A stretch of 64,000 bases of DNA, taken from assembly GCA_046330455.1 (NCBI GenBank), contig JAXLSU010000008.1:1-64000 (forward strand), given 5' to 3'. Position numbers and translations under genes: made by a program. Within the stretch, counting starts at the first letter, position 1. Every line of letters starts with the position of its first letter. Below the pieces are notes generated by a model that was not told the origin of the DNA, ran no database searches, and saw only the letters and a program-made list of their open reading frames with translations. This DNA comes from CAVQXR01 sp046330455 (GTDB taxonomy: Bacteria; Actinomycetota; Thermoleophilia; Gaiellales; Gaiellaceae). This document shows, in pieces, positions 55,763 through 63,836 of the stretch.

Positions 55763-56659
55763 GTGACCACGAGCCTTCCCGTTCGGGTACGGGCTCCGGC
55801 GACGACCGCCAACCTCGGGCCCGGCTTCGACTGTGCCGGCGCCGCACTCGACCTCTGGAACGAGCTCGAGGTGAGCGAGGGCGAGGGGGTCGAGGTGCAC
55901 GGCGAGGGCGCCGGGGCCGTTCCGCTGTCCTCCGCTCACCTCGGGCTGCGTGCCTTCGCGCTGATCGCACCCGTGGACGGCCTTCGCTTCGTGTTCACGA
56001 ACGGGATCCCGTTCACGCGCGGGCTCGGGTCGTCCTCCTCGACGATCGCGCTCGGCCTCGTCGCAGCGTCGGTCGTCTCGGGTCGTCCGCAGCGACTCGA
56101 GACGCTCCTCGAGCTGGGCCTCGAGCTGGAGAGCCACGCCGACAACCTCGCACCGGCGCTCGCGGGCGGAGTCTGCCTCACGTGGCAGTCTGCGGTGGGA
56201 AAGCAGCGCGTTGCCCGGATCGCCCCGTCGCTCCCGCTCGCCGCGATCGCCGTTGTCCCGGAGGAGCAGGTGGAGACGGCGAGCGCGAGGGAAGCGTTGC
56301 CCGCAGAGGTCTCGCACCTCGATGCCAGTCTCACCGTCTCGCGTGCGGCGCTGCTCGGCGCGGGTCTCGCCTCCGGTGCTTGCGAGCTGCTCGCCGAGGC
56401 ATTTGCCGGCGACCGGCTCCACGAGCCGTACCGCGGTCCGCTGTCGCCCGTGTTCGGCCCGATCCACGACGAGCTTCCGACGGGGGCTGTCGGGGCCACG
56501 ATCTCGGGCTCGGGCCCGACCGTGATCGTGTGGGCCCGGGAGCACGAGGCCGTGCGCTGCGCAGACGAGCTCGAGGGCCGATTCCCGACCTCGCAGGTGC
56601 TGCGGCTCGTCGTTGTCCCGAGCGGCGCCGGGCCGTTCGAGCCGGCGGCCGGCTCCTGA
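55763..56659 (+). CDS. thrB: homoserine kinase
   Basis: A 298-residue GHMP kinase, ATP-dependently phosphorylating homoserine. Motif 1 is PATTANLGPGFDCAGAALDL (residues 12-31), the ATP loop is RGLGSSSSTIALGL (about 90-103), and the C-terminal motif GATISGSGPTVIVW is intact. GTG start at 55763. It supplies O-phosphohomoserine to both threonine synthase homologues in the window. Confidence 0.93.
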   Translation: MTTSLPVRVRAPATTANLGPGFDCAGAALDLWNELEVSEGEGVEVHGEGAGAVPLSSAHLGLRAFALIAPVDGLRFVFTNGIPFTRGLGSSSSTIALGLVAASVVSGRPQRLETLLELGLELESHADNLAPALAGGVCLTWQSAVGKQRVARIAPSLPLAAIAVVPEEQVETASAREALPAEVSHLDASLTVSRAALLGAGLASGACELLAEAFAGDRLHEPYRGPLSPVFGPIHDELPTGAVGATISGSGPTVIVWAREHEAVRCADELEGRFPTSQVLRLVVVPSGAGPFEPAAGS

Positions 56660-56851
56660 CCGGCGGCGACCTCTCCGACGGCTCACGGCGGTCGGTGGCC
56701 ACGCTCGACTGCGGGGCAGATCGCCCGTTCGGTGCGACGCGCCTGCCGTGACGGGACAAACCGGCAAGGGCCCGATCCGCGTCCGTGGAGCAAACGGGCC
56801 GGACTCGCCTTCCCGGCGAGGCCGGTACCGGGCGACGAATAGACTCAGGCC

Positions 56852-58555
56852 ATGACCCACAATCCGTACGCCTCCCCGTCCGACCCCGCCAAGCGTCACA
56901 GCGCTGCGCTCACCGACGGCTACGAGCGGGCCGGCGCCCGCGCGATGCTCAAGGCGGTCGGCTTCACCGACGACGACCTCGCGAAGCCCCTGGTCGGCGT
57001 CGCCACCGAGTGGATCGAGACGATGCCGTGCAACCTCAACCAGCGCGAGCTCGCCCAGCACGTGAAGAAGGGGATCCGGGCGGCCGGCGGCACCCCGATC
57101 GAGTTCAACACGATCTCGGTCTCGGACGGCGTCTCGATGGGGACGACCGGGATGCGCTGCTCGCTCGTCTCGCGTGAGCTGATCGCCGACTCGATCGAGC
57201 TCGTGACGCGCGGCCATCTGTTCGACGGGCTCGTGTGCCTCGTCGGCTGCGACAAGACGATGCCCGGCGCGATGATGGCGCTCGCCCGGCTCGACATCCC
57301 GGGTCTCTGCTTCTACAACGGCACGATCGCCCCCGGACAGCTGAACGGCCGCGACGTGACGATCCAGGACGTGTACGAGCAGATCGGCGCCTGTGCGGTC
57401 GGCAAGATCAGCCCGGCCGAGCTCCACCGGCTCGAGTCGGTCGCCTGTCCCGGGGCGGGCGCCTGCGGCGGGCAGTTCACGGCCAACACGATGTCGACGA
57501 TCCTCGAGTTCATCGGGCTCTCGCCGGGCGGGCTGAACGCGATCCCGGCTCTCCATCCCGCCAAGGAGCAGGCCGCCGAGCAGGCGGGACGGGTCGTGAT
57601 GGACCTCGTCCGCAACGACATCCGCCCCTCGCAGATCCTGACGCGGGGCGCCTTCGAGAACGCGATCGCCTCGGTCGCAGCGATGGGCGGATCGACGAAC
57701 GGCGTGCTCCACCTGCTCGCGGTCGCGCGTGAGCTGGGCGTCCCGCTCACGATCGACGACTTCGACCTGATCCTCGAGCGCACCCCCGTGATCGCAGACC
57801 TGAAGCCGTGGGGACGGTTCGTCGCGACTGACGTCTACGAGGCGGGAGGGCTCTCGCTCGTCACGCGCGAGCTGCTCCGTAAGGGGCTGATCGACGGCGA
57901 TGCGATGACGGTCGACGGCCGCACGCTCGCCGAGCTGGCCGCGGGAGCGCAGGAGACGCCGGGCCAGCAGGTCGTCTCGACGATCGAGAAGCCGGTCAAG
58001 CCGCGCGGCGGGCTCGCGATCCTGCGCGGCAACCTCGCGCCCGACGGCTGTGTGATCAAGCTCGCCGGCCACGGCCGGATGCATCACGAGGGGCCGGCGA
58101 AGGTCTACGACTCCGAGCCCGACTGCTTCGCCGCCGTCAAGGCCGGCGAGGTCGGGCCCGGTGACGTCGTCGTGATCCGCTACGAGGGCCCCGTCGGGGC
58201 GCCGGGGATGCCGGAGATGCTCCAGATCACCGCTGCGATCGTCGGCGAGGGGCTCTCCGACTCGGTCGCGCTCGTCACTGACGGCCGCTTCTCGGGGGCG
58301 ACCTACGGGTTCATGGTCGGCCATGTCTGCCCGGAGGCCTACAAGGGCGGCCCGATCGCGGCGTTGCGCACGGGCGACCGCGTCACGATCGACGTGGACA
58401 GCCGGCGGATCGACATGGACGTTCCGGATGCCGAGATCGAGGCGCGGCTGCGCGACTGGACGCGACCGCCGGCGAGGGTCACGGCAGGCGTGCTCGCGAA
58501 GTACGCCTCGCTCGTGCAGCCCGCGAGCGAGGGCGCGATCACCAGGCCGGCCTGA
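56852..58555 (+). CDS. ilvD: dihydroxy-acid dehydratase
   Basis: A 567-residue IlvD, dehydrating 2,3-dihydroxy acids in Ile/Val/Leu synthesis. Fe-S cysteines are in MPCNLNQ (C60), VGCDKTMPG (C132) and CPGAGACGGQFTANTM (C204). The C-terminal beta-domain segments ILRGNLAPDGCVIKLAG and RFSGATYGFMVGHVCPEA are intact. Length is normal. A degenerate copy of its last ~40 bases lies in the repeat region downstream (58851 on). Confidence 0.95.
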   Translation: MTHNPYASPSDPAKRHSAALTDGYERAGARAMLKAVGFTDDDLAKPLVGVATEWIETMPCNLNQRELAQHVKKGIRAAGGTPIEFNTISVSDGVSMGTTGMRCSLVSRELIADSIELVTRGHLFDGLVCLVGCDKTMPGAMMALARLDIPGLCFYNGTIAPGQLNGRDVTIQDVYEQIGACAVGKISPAELHRLESVACPGAGACGGQFTANTMSTILEFIGLSPGGLNAIPALHPAKEQAAEQAGRVVMDLVRNDIRPSQILTRGAFENAIASVAAMGGSTNGVLHLLAVARELGVPLTIDDFDLILERTPVIADLKPWGRFVATDVYEAGGLSLVTRELLRKGLIDGDAMTVDGRTLAELAAGAQETPGQQVVSTIEKPVKPRGGLAILRGNLAPDGCVIKLAGHGRMHHEGPAKVYDSEPDCFAAVKAGEVGPGDVVVIRYEGPVGAPGMPEMLQITAAIVGEGLSDSVALVTDGRFSGATYGFMVGHVCPEAYKGGPIAALRTGDRVTIDVDSRRIDMDVPDAEIEARLRDWTRPPARVTAGVLAKYASLVQPASEGAITRPA

Positions 58556-59083
58556 CCGGGCGGGCGGCATGAGCTGCCGCCCCTACGACCCCATCGCGAG
58601 TGTCTCGGCGGCAAGGCTCGTGGGGGCCGAACCTCATCGGGCTCCCCCGGGATGCGACGTCGGGCCCACCGTCGGCCGCGGTCACGGCCGGTGCCAGGGC
58701 GGCATGAGCTGCCGCCCCTACAGCCTGGCCGCGGGCGGTGAGGATCTCCGAGGCCCTGGATTCCTGTAGGGGCCGGATCTCATCCGGCCCGAAACCATGG
58801 CGGCTATCCGATCAGGTTGGACATGTCTCGGTGCCAGGCACCGATTGGTGCGTGCAGCCACCGGCGAGGGTGCGATCACCCGGCTGGTGTGGGTCGACGT
58901 CCCGTGGCCGTCGAGGCGGCATGAGCTGTCGCCCTTACAGCCTGGTCGCAGGCGACGAGGATCTCCGAGGCCCTGGGTTCCTGTAGGGGCCGGATCTCAT
59001 CCGGCCCGAAACCGTGACGGTTATCGGGTCGGATTGGACATGTCCCGGTGCCAGGCACCGATTGGGCTTCGCGAGCTCTCGTG
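58556..59083. repeat. dense repeat region downstream of ilvD
   Basis: Family A hairpins are at 58562-58586, 58697-58721, 58766-58790, 58914-58938 and 58983-59007. Family C elements (GGACATGTC then CGGTGCCAGGCACCGATTGG) are at 58817-58848 and 59034-59065. The segment 58697-58848 is an imperfect direct repeat of 58914-59065 (offset 217), and 58851 onward repeats the ilvD 3' end. No coding region is credible. Confidence 0.88.
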
Positions 59084-59476
59084 CTACGCCCCGTACAGCT
59101 CGATCCGTGCCCCGTGCCCCGTCGCGGCGGCCAGTTTCGCGTCGCAGGTGACGAGCGGTGTGTCGAGCATCTCGGCGAGTGCGACGAACGCGGCGTCGTA
59201 TGCGGTGAGCCGATCGCGGAGGTCCCACATCCGATGGAGGAGAGGCCGGTGGGGGTACCGGATCAGCGGGAGGAGCTCGAAATCCCTGCGCGCGTCGGTC
59301 GCACGGTCGACGCCGATCTCCCCGTGGCGTGCGAGCCGGCGGAGAGCCTGGACGAACTCGACGTCGACGACGTACGGCGCGTGAAGACGTTCGCCCGCGA
59401 GCCTCCGCATCAGGTCGGGCTTGCGCGGTCGGGCCGCCAGCGCCTCGACCAGGGCCGAGGTGTCGGGGACGATCAC
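59084..59476 (-). CDS. vapC: PIN-domain toxin (VapC-like)
   Basis: A 130-residue PIN domain. The acidic active-site residues appear as VPDTSALVEAL (D5), VDVEFVQAL (about 38-46), and TAYDAAFVALAE plus VTCDAKLA near the end. VapC toxins are Mg-dependent ribonucleases cutting tRNA or rRNA. The start overlaps the antitoxin stop by four bases, the classic toxin-antitoxin arrangement with antitoxin first. Confidence 0.88.
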   Translation of the reverse strand: MIVPDTSALVEALAARPRKPDLMRRLAGERLHAPYVVDVEFVQALRRLARHGEIGVDRATDARRDFELLPLIRYPHRPLLHRMWDLRDRLTAYDAAFVALAEMLDTPLVTCDAKLAAATGHGARIELYGA

Positions 59477-59709
59477 GCCTCGCCGGCCTCGCGTCCTGCC
59501 CGGATGGCGGCGACGATCGCCTCGTGGGACGCGCCCCCGGAACGGGCTGCGGCTCTCGCCATGACCTCTTCGACGGTCGGCTCCTTGGCGACGAGCGTGA
59601 TCTCGCGGCGTAGGAACTCGGACAGCGACAGGCCCGCAGCCGCCGCGCGCGCACGGAGGACACCGTGAACGTCGTCGGGGACGTCCCGGATCTGGACGCT
59701 CTTCGGCAT
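59473..59709 (-). CDS. vapB: ribbon-helix-helix antitoxin (FitA/VapB-like)
   Basis: A 78-residue protein whose N terminus is an RHH DNA-binding fold: SVQIRDVPDDVHGVLRARAAAAGLSLSEFLRREI. The acidic C-terminal tail would block the PIN active site. It precedes and overlaps the toxin gene by four bases. Autorepression at the 59710-59760 AT-richer start region (ACCCGAAATGCATGTAACCCATGCA) is likely; GCATGTAACCCATGC contains a short inverted repeat. Confidence 0.85.
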   Translation of the reverse strand: MPKSVQIRDVPDDVHGVLRARAAAAGLSLSEFLRREITLVAKEPTVEEVMARAAARSGGASHEAIVAAIRAGREAGEA

Positions 59710-59879
59710 GGATTCAGTCTAACACCCGAAATGCATGTAACCCATGCACTCTGGGAGCATGCCCGCAAAGGACGGGCCGAAAGCGGGCCGGGCGTCGGAC
59801 ACCGCCAAAGTCCCATTGGAGCCCAGCCCGAGTTCGAGACGCCTGGTCGTCTGCACACGCGGGGTCGTGTCCGACCCGC

Positions 59880-60022
59880 GGGCGGCATGAGATGCCGCCC
59901 CTACACCGCCGCCCTGGAGCTGCCGTCCCCGGTAGGGGCCCGGATCTCATCCGCCGGCGTCTCAGTGCAGGACGAGCCCATCCCGGTGCAGGACCTCGTA
60001 GGGGCCGGACCTCATCCAGCCC
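59880..60022. repeat. three family A repeats and a duplicated proB 3' end
   Basis: Family A copies are at 59880-59904, 59932-59955 and 59998-60022. The 40 bases 59958-59997 repeat the proB 3' end at 60031-60070 with four mismatches (offset 73), including the stop and last codons. The rest of 59710-60034 shows only the antitoxin upstream region and no gene. Confidence 0.85.
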
Positions 60023-60034
60023 GGAATCGGCGCC

Positions 60035-61078
60035 TCAGTACAGGACGAGCCGATCCCGGTGCACGACCTCGAGACCCTTGGGGCGGCGGCGGAGCTCTCC
60101 CGCGCCGGCGCTCGCGATGCCCTTGGCGAACGGGGCGCCGTCGGGGCCGAGGATCTCGACCCCCTCGCCTGCCTCGAAGCGACCCTCGCAACGCGCGACC
60201 CCGACCGCGAGCAGGCTCGCACCCTCGTTGACGAGCGCGTTCTTGGCGCCCTCGTCCACGCGGAGCCTTCCGGAGACCGGCTTGCCGAAGCGCAGCCAGA
60301 GCTTGAACGCCGAGGGCGCCGCCTCGCCCGGGTGGAAGCGGGTGCCGCGCGGCTCCCCGGCGAGGATGGGCACGAGCACGTCCTTGGCCGTTCCGGCTGC
60401 GATCACCGTCGGGATACCGGCCTGCGCAGCCACCTCGGCCGCGACGACCTTGCTCCGCATCCCGCCCTTTCCGAGCGGGGAAGCACCGCCGAGCACGGCG
60501 CTGCGAGCCTCACCGCCGTCCTGGATCAGCTTGGCGCCAGGCGTGCCGGGCGCGCGCGACAGGACCCCCTCGACCTCGGTCAGGAGAACGAGGAGCCGCG
60601 CACCGGCGAGCACCGCCACCTGTGCTGCGAGCGCGTCGTTGTCGCCGAACGTGATCTCGTCCGTGGCGGTCGCGTCGTTCTCGTTCACGACGGGGACCGC
60701 ACCAATCGAGAACAGCGCGTTCAGCACGTTGCGTGCGTTCACGTAGGTCCGCCGCTCCGCGACGTCGCTGGCCGTCAGCAGGATCTGGGCGGCAGGAACG
60801 CCGCCGTCGGTCAACGCCTCTTCCCAGGCCCCCTGCAGCCGCGCCTGACCGAGCGCCGACGCCGCCTGGAGGCGGGGGATGCTGCGCGGGCGCTTCTGGA
60901 CGCCCATCCGCGAGAGGCCGAGCGCGATCGCGCCCGACGAGACGATGCAGACCGGAGTGCCGTCGTTCACGACGCCTGCAATCTCGGCTGCCCGGTCTCG
61001 CAGCACCTGCCGGCGCACCTGCTGGCGGCTACCGACGATCAGGCTCGTTCCGAGCTTCACGACGACGGGGCGTTTCAC
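60035..61078 (-). CDS. proB: glutamate 5-kinase
   Basis: A 347-residue ProB from the GTG at 61078, phosphorylating glutamate in proline synthesis. The kinase domain has VVKLGTSLI at the start, VSSGAIALGLSRMG, and NENDATATDEITFGDND (about residues 136-152). The C-terminal PUA domain begins near SGRLRVDEGAKNALVNEG. Length fits the PUA-containing form, which is feedback inhibited by proline. The start overlaps the proA stop by four bases. Confidence 0.95.
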   Translation of the reverse strand: MKRPVVVKLGTSLIVGSRQQVRRQVLRDRAAEIAGVVNDGTPVCIVSSGAIALGLSRMGVQKRPRSIPRLQAASALGQARLQGAWEEALTDGGVPAAQILLTASDVAERRTYVNARNVLNALFSIGAVPVVNENDATATDEITFGDNDALAAQVAVLAGARLLVLLTEVEGVLSRAPGTPGAKLIQDGGEARSAVLGGASPLGKGGMRSKVVAAEVAAQAGIPTVIAAGTAKDVLVPILAGEPRGTRFHPGEAAPSAFKLWLRFGKPVSGRLRVDEGAKNALVNEGASLLAVGVARCEGRFEAGEGVEILGPDGAPFAKGIASAGAGELRRRPKGLEVVHRDRLVLY

Positions 61079-62334
61079 CGGCGCTGGCTCCCGTCGCCGA
61101 CGACCCGGTACTGGCGCAGCCACAGATCGCGGTAGGTGACGGGCCCGCGCGGGCCCGGCGTCCAGTCGACGTTGATCCCGGTCTCCGGCGCCCCGGTGAG
61201 CGCGTAGCCGTCGGTGAACCGGGTCGGTGCGTTCCAGAACGCGGCCGTTCCGCGGTAGGCAGAGAGGAAGCGGCTGGCAGGGCCCTCGCCCTCGGCGACG
61301 ATGCAGGCGGCAAGCCCCGAGGTCTCCGTGTTCGCGAGCCCGGCCGCCTCCTCGACGTCGTCGACGATGTCGACCGTGATCGTCGAGACGTGCTCGGCGT
61401 CGTTTGCCCATTCGTGTCCGAGGCGCCCGGCATGGGGCTCCATCTCGCCGTGCGCGCGGGCCCGCTCGGTTCCGCGCACGGTGAGCCCGAGGTCACGGAA
61501 CAGCGCCAGGAAATCGGGCAGGAAGCCGGTCGCCTCACGATCCAGCAACAGCAGGTTGAGGCGATTGCAGACTCCGAGTCGGTCGAGGCTCGCCTCGGCG
61601 ATCGCGAGCGCCTTCAGGCGGTCGGCGCTCGCGTGGACGTACAGGACGCCGCCGCCCTCGGCATGGGCGAGCGTCCGGACCCCGTTCTCGGCGGCCCGGC
61701 GCGCGAGCAGCGCCGTTGTCTCGCCGCTCCCGCGGAGGATCACGAGCGGGATCTCGCGCGGCAACGAGACGAGGACACGGGCGCCTTCCCGGTCGGCCGA
61801 GCGGACGAGCCCCACCGCGGCGGGAGGGAGCCCCGCCCGTTCGAGCGCCGAACGCAGCACCTCGTCGACGAGGACGGTGACAGTGCGCAGTGCGGCGCCG
61901 CCGGTCCGGAGCACCGCGGTGTTGAGGCTCTTCAGGAGCTGGCCGGCGACGTCGAGCGCCACGTTGGGTCGGGCCTCGAAGTTCGCCCCGACCGTACCGA
62001 TCGGGATTCGCCACTCCCCGACGGTCAGCCCGTTCGGGAGGGCCCAGGTGTCGATCTCCCGTGCGAGCGGCGAGATCCCGGCCATGACCTCCACCTGCTC
62101 GGCCAGGGCCTCGATCCGCCGGTCGTCGAGCCGCAGCCGGTCGAGCGTCCCCTCGTCGAGGCGGCCGGTCGCCTCGGCGACATCCGCCTGGTTCGCCGCG
62201 AGCAGCTCGGCGCGCCGTTCGCGGACGAGCGCAGCCGAGGCGGAGAGGGCGGCGGCGACCGCGCCGTCGCTGAGCTGGGGGGTCGCGCGGTTGGCCTCTG
62301 CGGCCTCGCGCCGGACGAGCTCTCGCAGTTCCAC
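61075..62334 (-). CDS. proA: gamma-glutamyl phosphate reductase
   Basis: A 419-residue ProA, reducing glutamyl-5-phosphate to the semialdehyde with NADPH. The catalytic cysteine is in LGVCNRLNLLLLDR, and NVALDVAGQLLKSLNTAVLR and ILRGSGETTALLARRA are family segments. It precedes proB on the same strand with a four-base overlap, an order proA-proB opposite to many bacteria. It is divergent from the SAM-riboswitch gene, with start codons 189 bases apart. Confidence 0.95.
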   Translation of the reverse strand: MELRELVRREAAEANRATPQLSDGAVAAALSASAALVRERRAELLAANQADVAEATGRLDEGTLDRLRLDDRRIEALAEQVEVMAGISPLAREIDTWALPNGLTVGEWRIPIGTVGANFEARPNVALDVAGQLLKSLNTAVLRTGGAALRTVTVLVDEVLRSALERAGLPPAAVGLVRSADREGARVLVSLPREIPLVILRGSGETTALLARRAAENGVRTLAHAEGGGVLYVHASADRLKALAIAEASLDRLGVCNRLNLLLLDREATGFLPDFLALFRDLGLTVRGTERARAHGEMEPHAGRLGHEWANDAEHVSTITVDIVDDVEEAAGLANTETSGLAACIVAEGEGPASRFLSAYRGTAAFWNAPTRFTDGYALTGAPETGINVDWTPGPRGPVTYRDLWLRQYRVVGDGSQRR

Positions 62335-62347
62335 GGGGTTCGTTGTT

Positions 62348-62353
62348 TATACT
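62348..62353 (+). promoter_or_regulatory. possible -10 element of the riboswitch transcript
   Basis: TATACT at 62348-62353 in an AT-richer patch (GTTGTTTATACTCG) lies about 25 bases before the riboswitch P1 helix. No clear -35 is visible. Confidence 0.4.
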
Positions 62354-62378
62354 CGTTTTCGAGAGCGGGCTCCGGTTC

Positions 62379-62502
62379 GCTCACATCGAGACGGGGCAGA
62401 GGGATCCGGCCCGACGAAGCCCCGGCAACCTGCGTCACCGCGAGACGGCAAGGCGCAAGGTGCCAAACCCGGCCGGGCGATCTGCCCGGAAGGATGTCGA
62501 GC
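62379..62502 (+). ncRNA. SAM-I riboswitch (S box)
   Basis: P1 is formed by GCTC-A-CATC (62379-62387) and GATG-T-CGAGC (62493-62502). Inside are the S-box hallmarks: AGAGGGATCCGGCCCGACGA, then AGCCCCGGCAACC, and later AAGGTGCCAAACC, followed by a P4-type CCGGGCGATCTGCCCGG hairpin. The order and spacing match SAM-I. It lies directly before the threonine-synthase-like gene at 62524; ligand binding should lower its expression when SAM is plentiful, probably at translation, since no T-run terminator is seen. Confidence 0.9.
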
Positions 62503-62523
62503 GCGACATGGAGGAGAATCGAG

Positions 62524-63741
62524 ATGCCCGCTAGATCGCTGCGCTGTCGCAACTGTGAGCTCGATCACGGGCTCGAGGCGGCGGCAGTCTGCTCGAAGTG
62601 CTTCGGCCCGCTCGACCCCGTGTACGATCTTGCCGGCCTCCGGGGTCGTTTGACCCGGGAATCGATCGCGTCCGGACCGCTCTCGATCTGGCGCTACGCC
62701 GAGCTGCTGCCGGTCGCGGCACCGGCCGAGCCCCGGCTCGCTCCCGGCTTCACGCCGCTCGTCGAGGCGCCGCGGCTCGCCTCCGCGCTCGGGCTCTCGG
62801 AGCTGTACCTGAAGCTCGACACGGCGAACCCGACGCACTCGTTCAAAGACCGCGTGGTTGCCGTTGCCTGCGCGAAGGCCAGGGAGCTCGGGCTCGAGAC
62901 GCTCGCGTGCTCGTCGACCGGCAACCTTGCGAACGCGGTCGCGGCCCGTGCCGCCGCCGAGGGCATGGAGGCCGCGGTGTTCTGCCCGTCCGACCTCGAG
63001 CCCGAGAAGCTCGTCGCGACCGCCGTGTACGGCACGACGATCTACGCGGTGAGGGGCACCTACGACGACTGCAGCCGCCTCACGGTCGAGCTCTCGTTCG
63101 AGGTGCCGTGGGGCTTCGTGAACGTCGGCCTGCGCGCCTACTACGCGGAGGGCTCGAAGACGCTCGGGTTCGAGATCGCCGAGCAGCTCGGCTGGGAGCT
63201 ACCCGACGTCGTCGTCGCCCCGATCGCGTCCGGCGCGATGTACTCGAAGGTCAGCCAGGGCTTCGGCGAGCTTGCCGAGCTCGGCCTCGTGGCGGGTACG
63301 GAGCCACGCATGATCGGGGCGCAGGCCGAGGGTTGTGCGCCGGTCGCGTCGGCCTGGGTCGAGGACCGCCGGGTCACGCCGCTTCGCCCGCGCTCGGTCG
63401 CGCGCTCGCTCGCGATCGGCAACCCGGCCGACGGCGACTTCGCCGTGGCCACGGCGAAGCGCACGGGCGGCGCGATCTACGCCGTCCCCGAGGACGATGT
63501 CGGCCTCAACATGGCGCTGCTCGCCGAGACGACCGGCGTCTTCGGCGAGACCGCCGCCGGCGTCACGCTCGGCGCGCTGCGGGCAGCGATCAAGGCCGGC
63601 GACATCGGTGAGGGTGAGCGGGTGGTGATGCTCGTCACCGGCGACGGGCTGAAGACGCCCGATCCGATCTCCGACCGGCTCACGCCTGTCGAGATCGACG
63701 CCGACGCCGACGCGCTGCTCGAGTCGCTCGGCGTCTACTAG
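62524..63741 (+). CDS. threonine-synthase-like PLP enzyme under SAM riboswitch control
   Basis: A 405-residue fold-type II PLP enzyme from the ATG at 62524 (GGAGGAGAA upstream). A zinc-ribbon-like start, CRNC (C8, C11) and CSKC (C23, C26), is followed by THSFKDRVV with the PLP lysine, SSTGNLANAVAARAAAEG, and APIASGAMYSKVSQGFGE. It would normally be called threonine synthase. The window already has a canonical thrC beside thrB, and this copy is controlled by a SAM riboswitch, which marks methionine/SAM pathway genes. A threonine-synthase homologue that makes homocysteine from O-phosphohomoserine is known from Streptomyces (MetM). That role fits here but is not proven. Confidence 0.85.
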   Translation: MPARSLRCRNCELDHGLEAAAVCSKCFGPLDPVYDLAGLRGRLTRESIASGPLSIWRYAELLPVAAPAEPRLAPGFTPLVEAPRLASALGLSELYLKLDTANPTHSFKDRVVAVACAKARELGLETLACSSTGNLANAVAARAAAEGMEAAVFCPSDLEPEKLVATAVYGTTIYAVRGTYDDCSRLTVELSFEVPWGFVNVGLRAYYAEGSKTLGFEIAEQLGWELPDVVVAPIASGAMYSKVSQGFGELAELGLVAGTEPRMIGAQAEGCAPVASAWVEDRRVTPLRPRSVARSLAIGNPADGDFAVATAKRTGGAIYAVPEDDVGLNMALLAETTGVFGETAAGVTLGALRAAIKAGDIGEGERVVMLVTGDGLKTPDPISDRLTPVEIDADADALLESLGVY

Positions 63742-63836
63742 CGCAGAGGCAATCCCGTCCCTGCCGCGGCTCCCTCGCGGCGTTCGCTGCGCTCGCGCAC
63801 GCCGGTGCGTTTCGGACCGAGCGGTGACGTGCCCTG

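Noticed and set aside
13354..60022. CRISPR array among the repeats
   Set aside because: Repeats are palindromes at irregular distances without regular spacers or cas genes.
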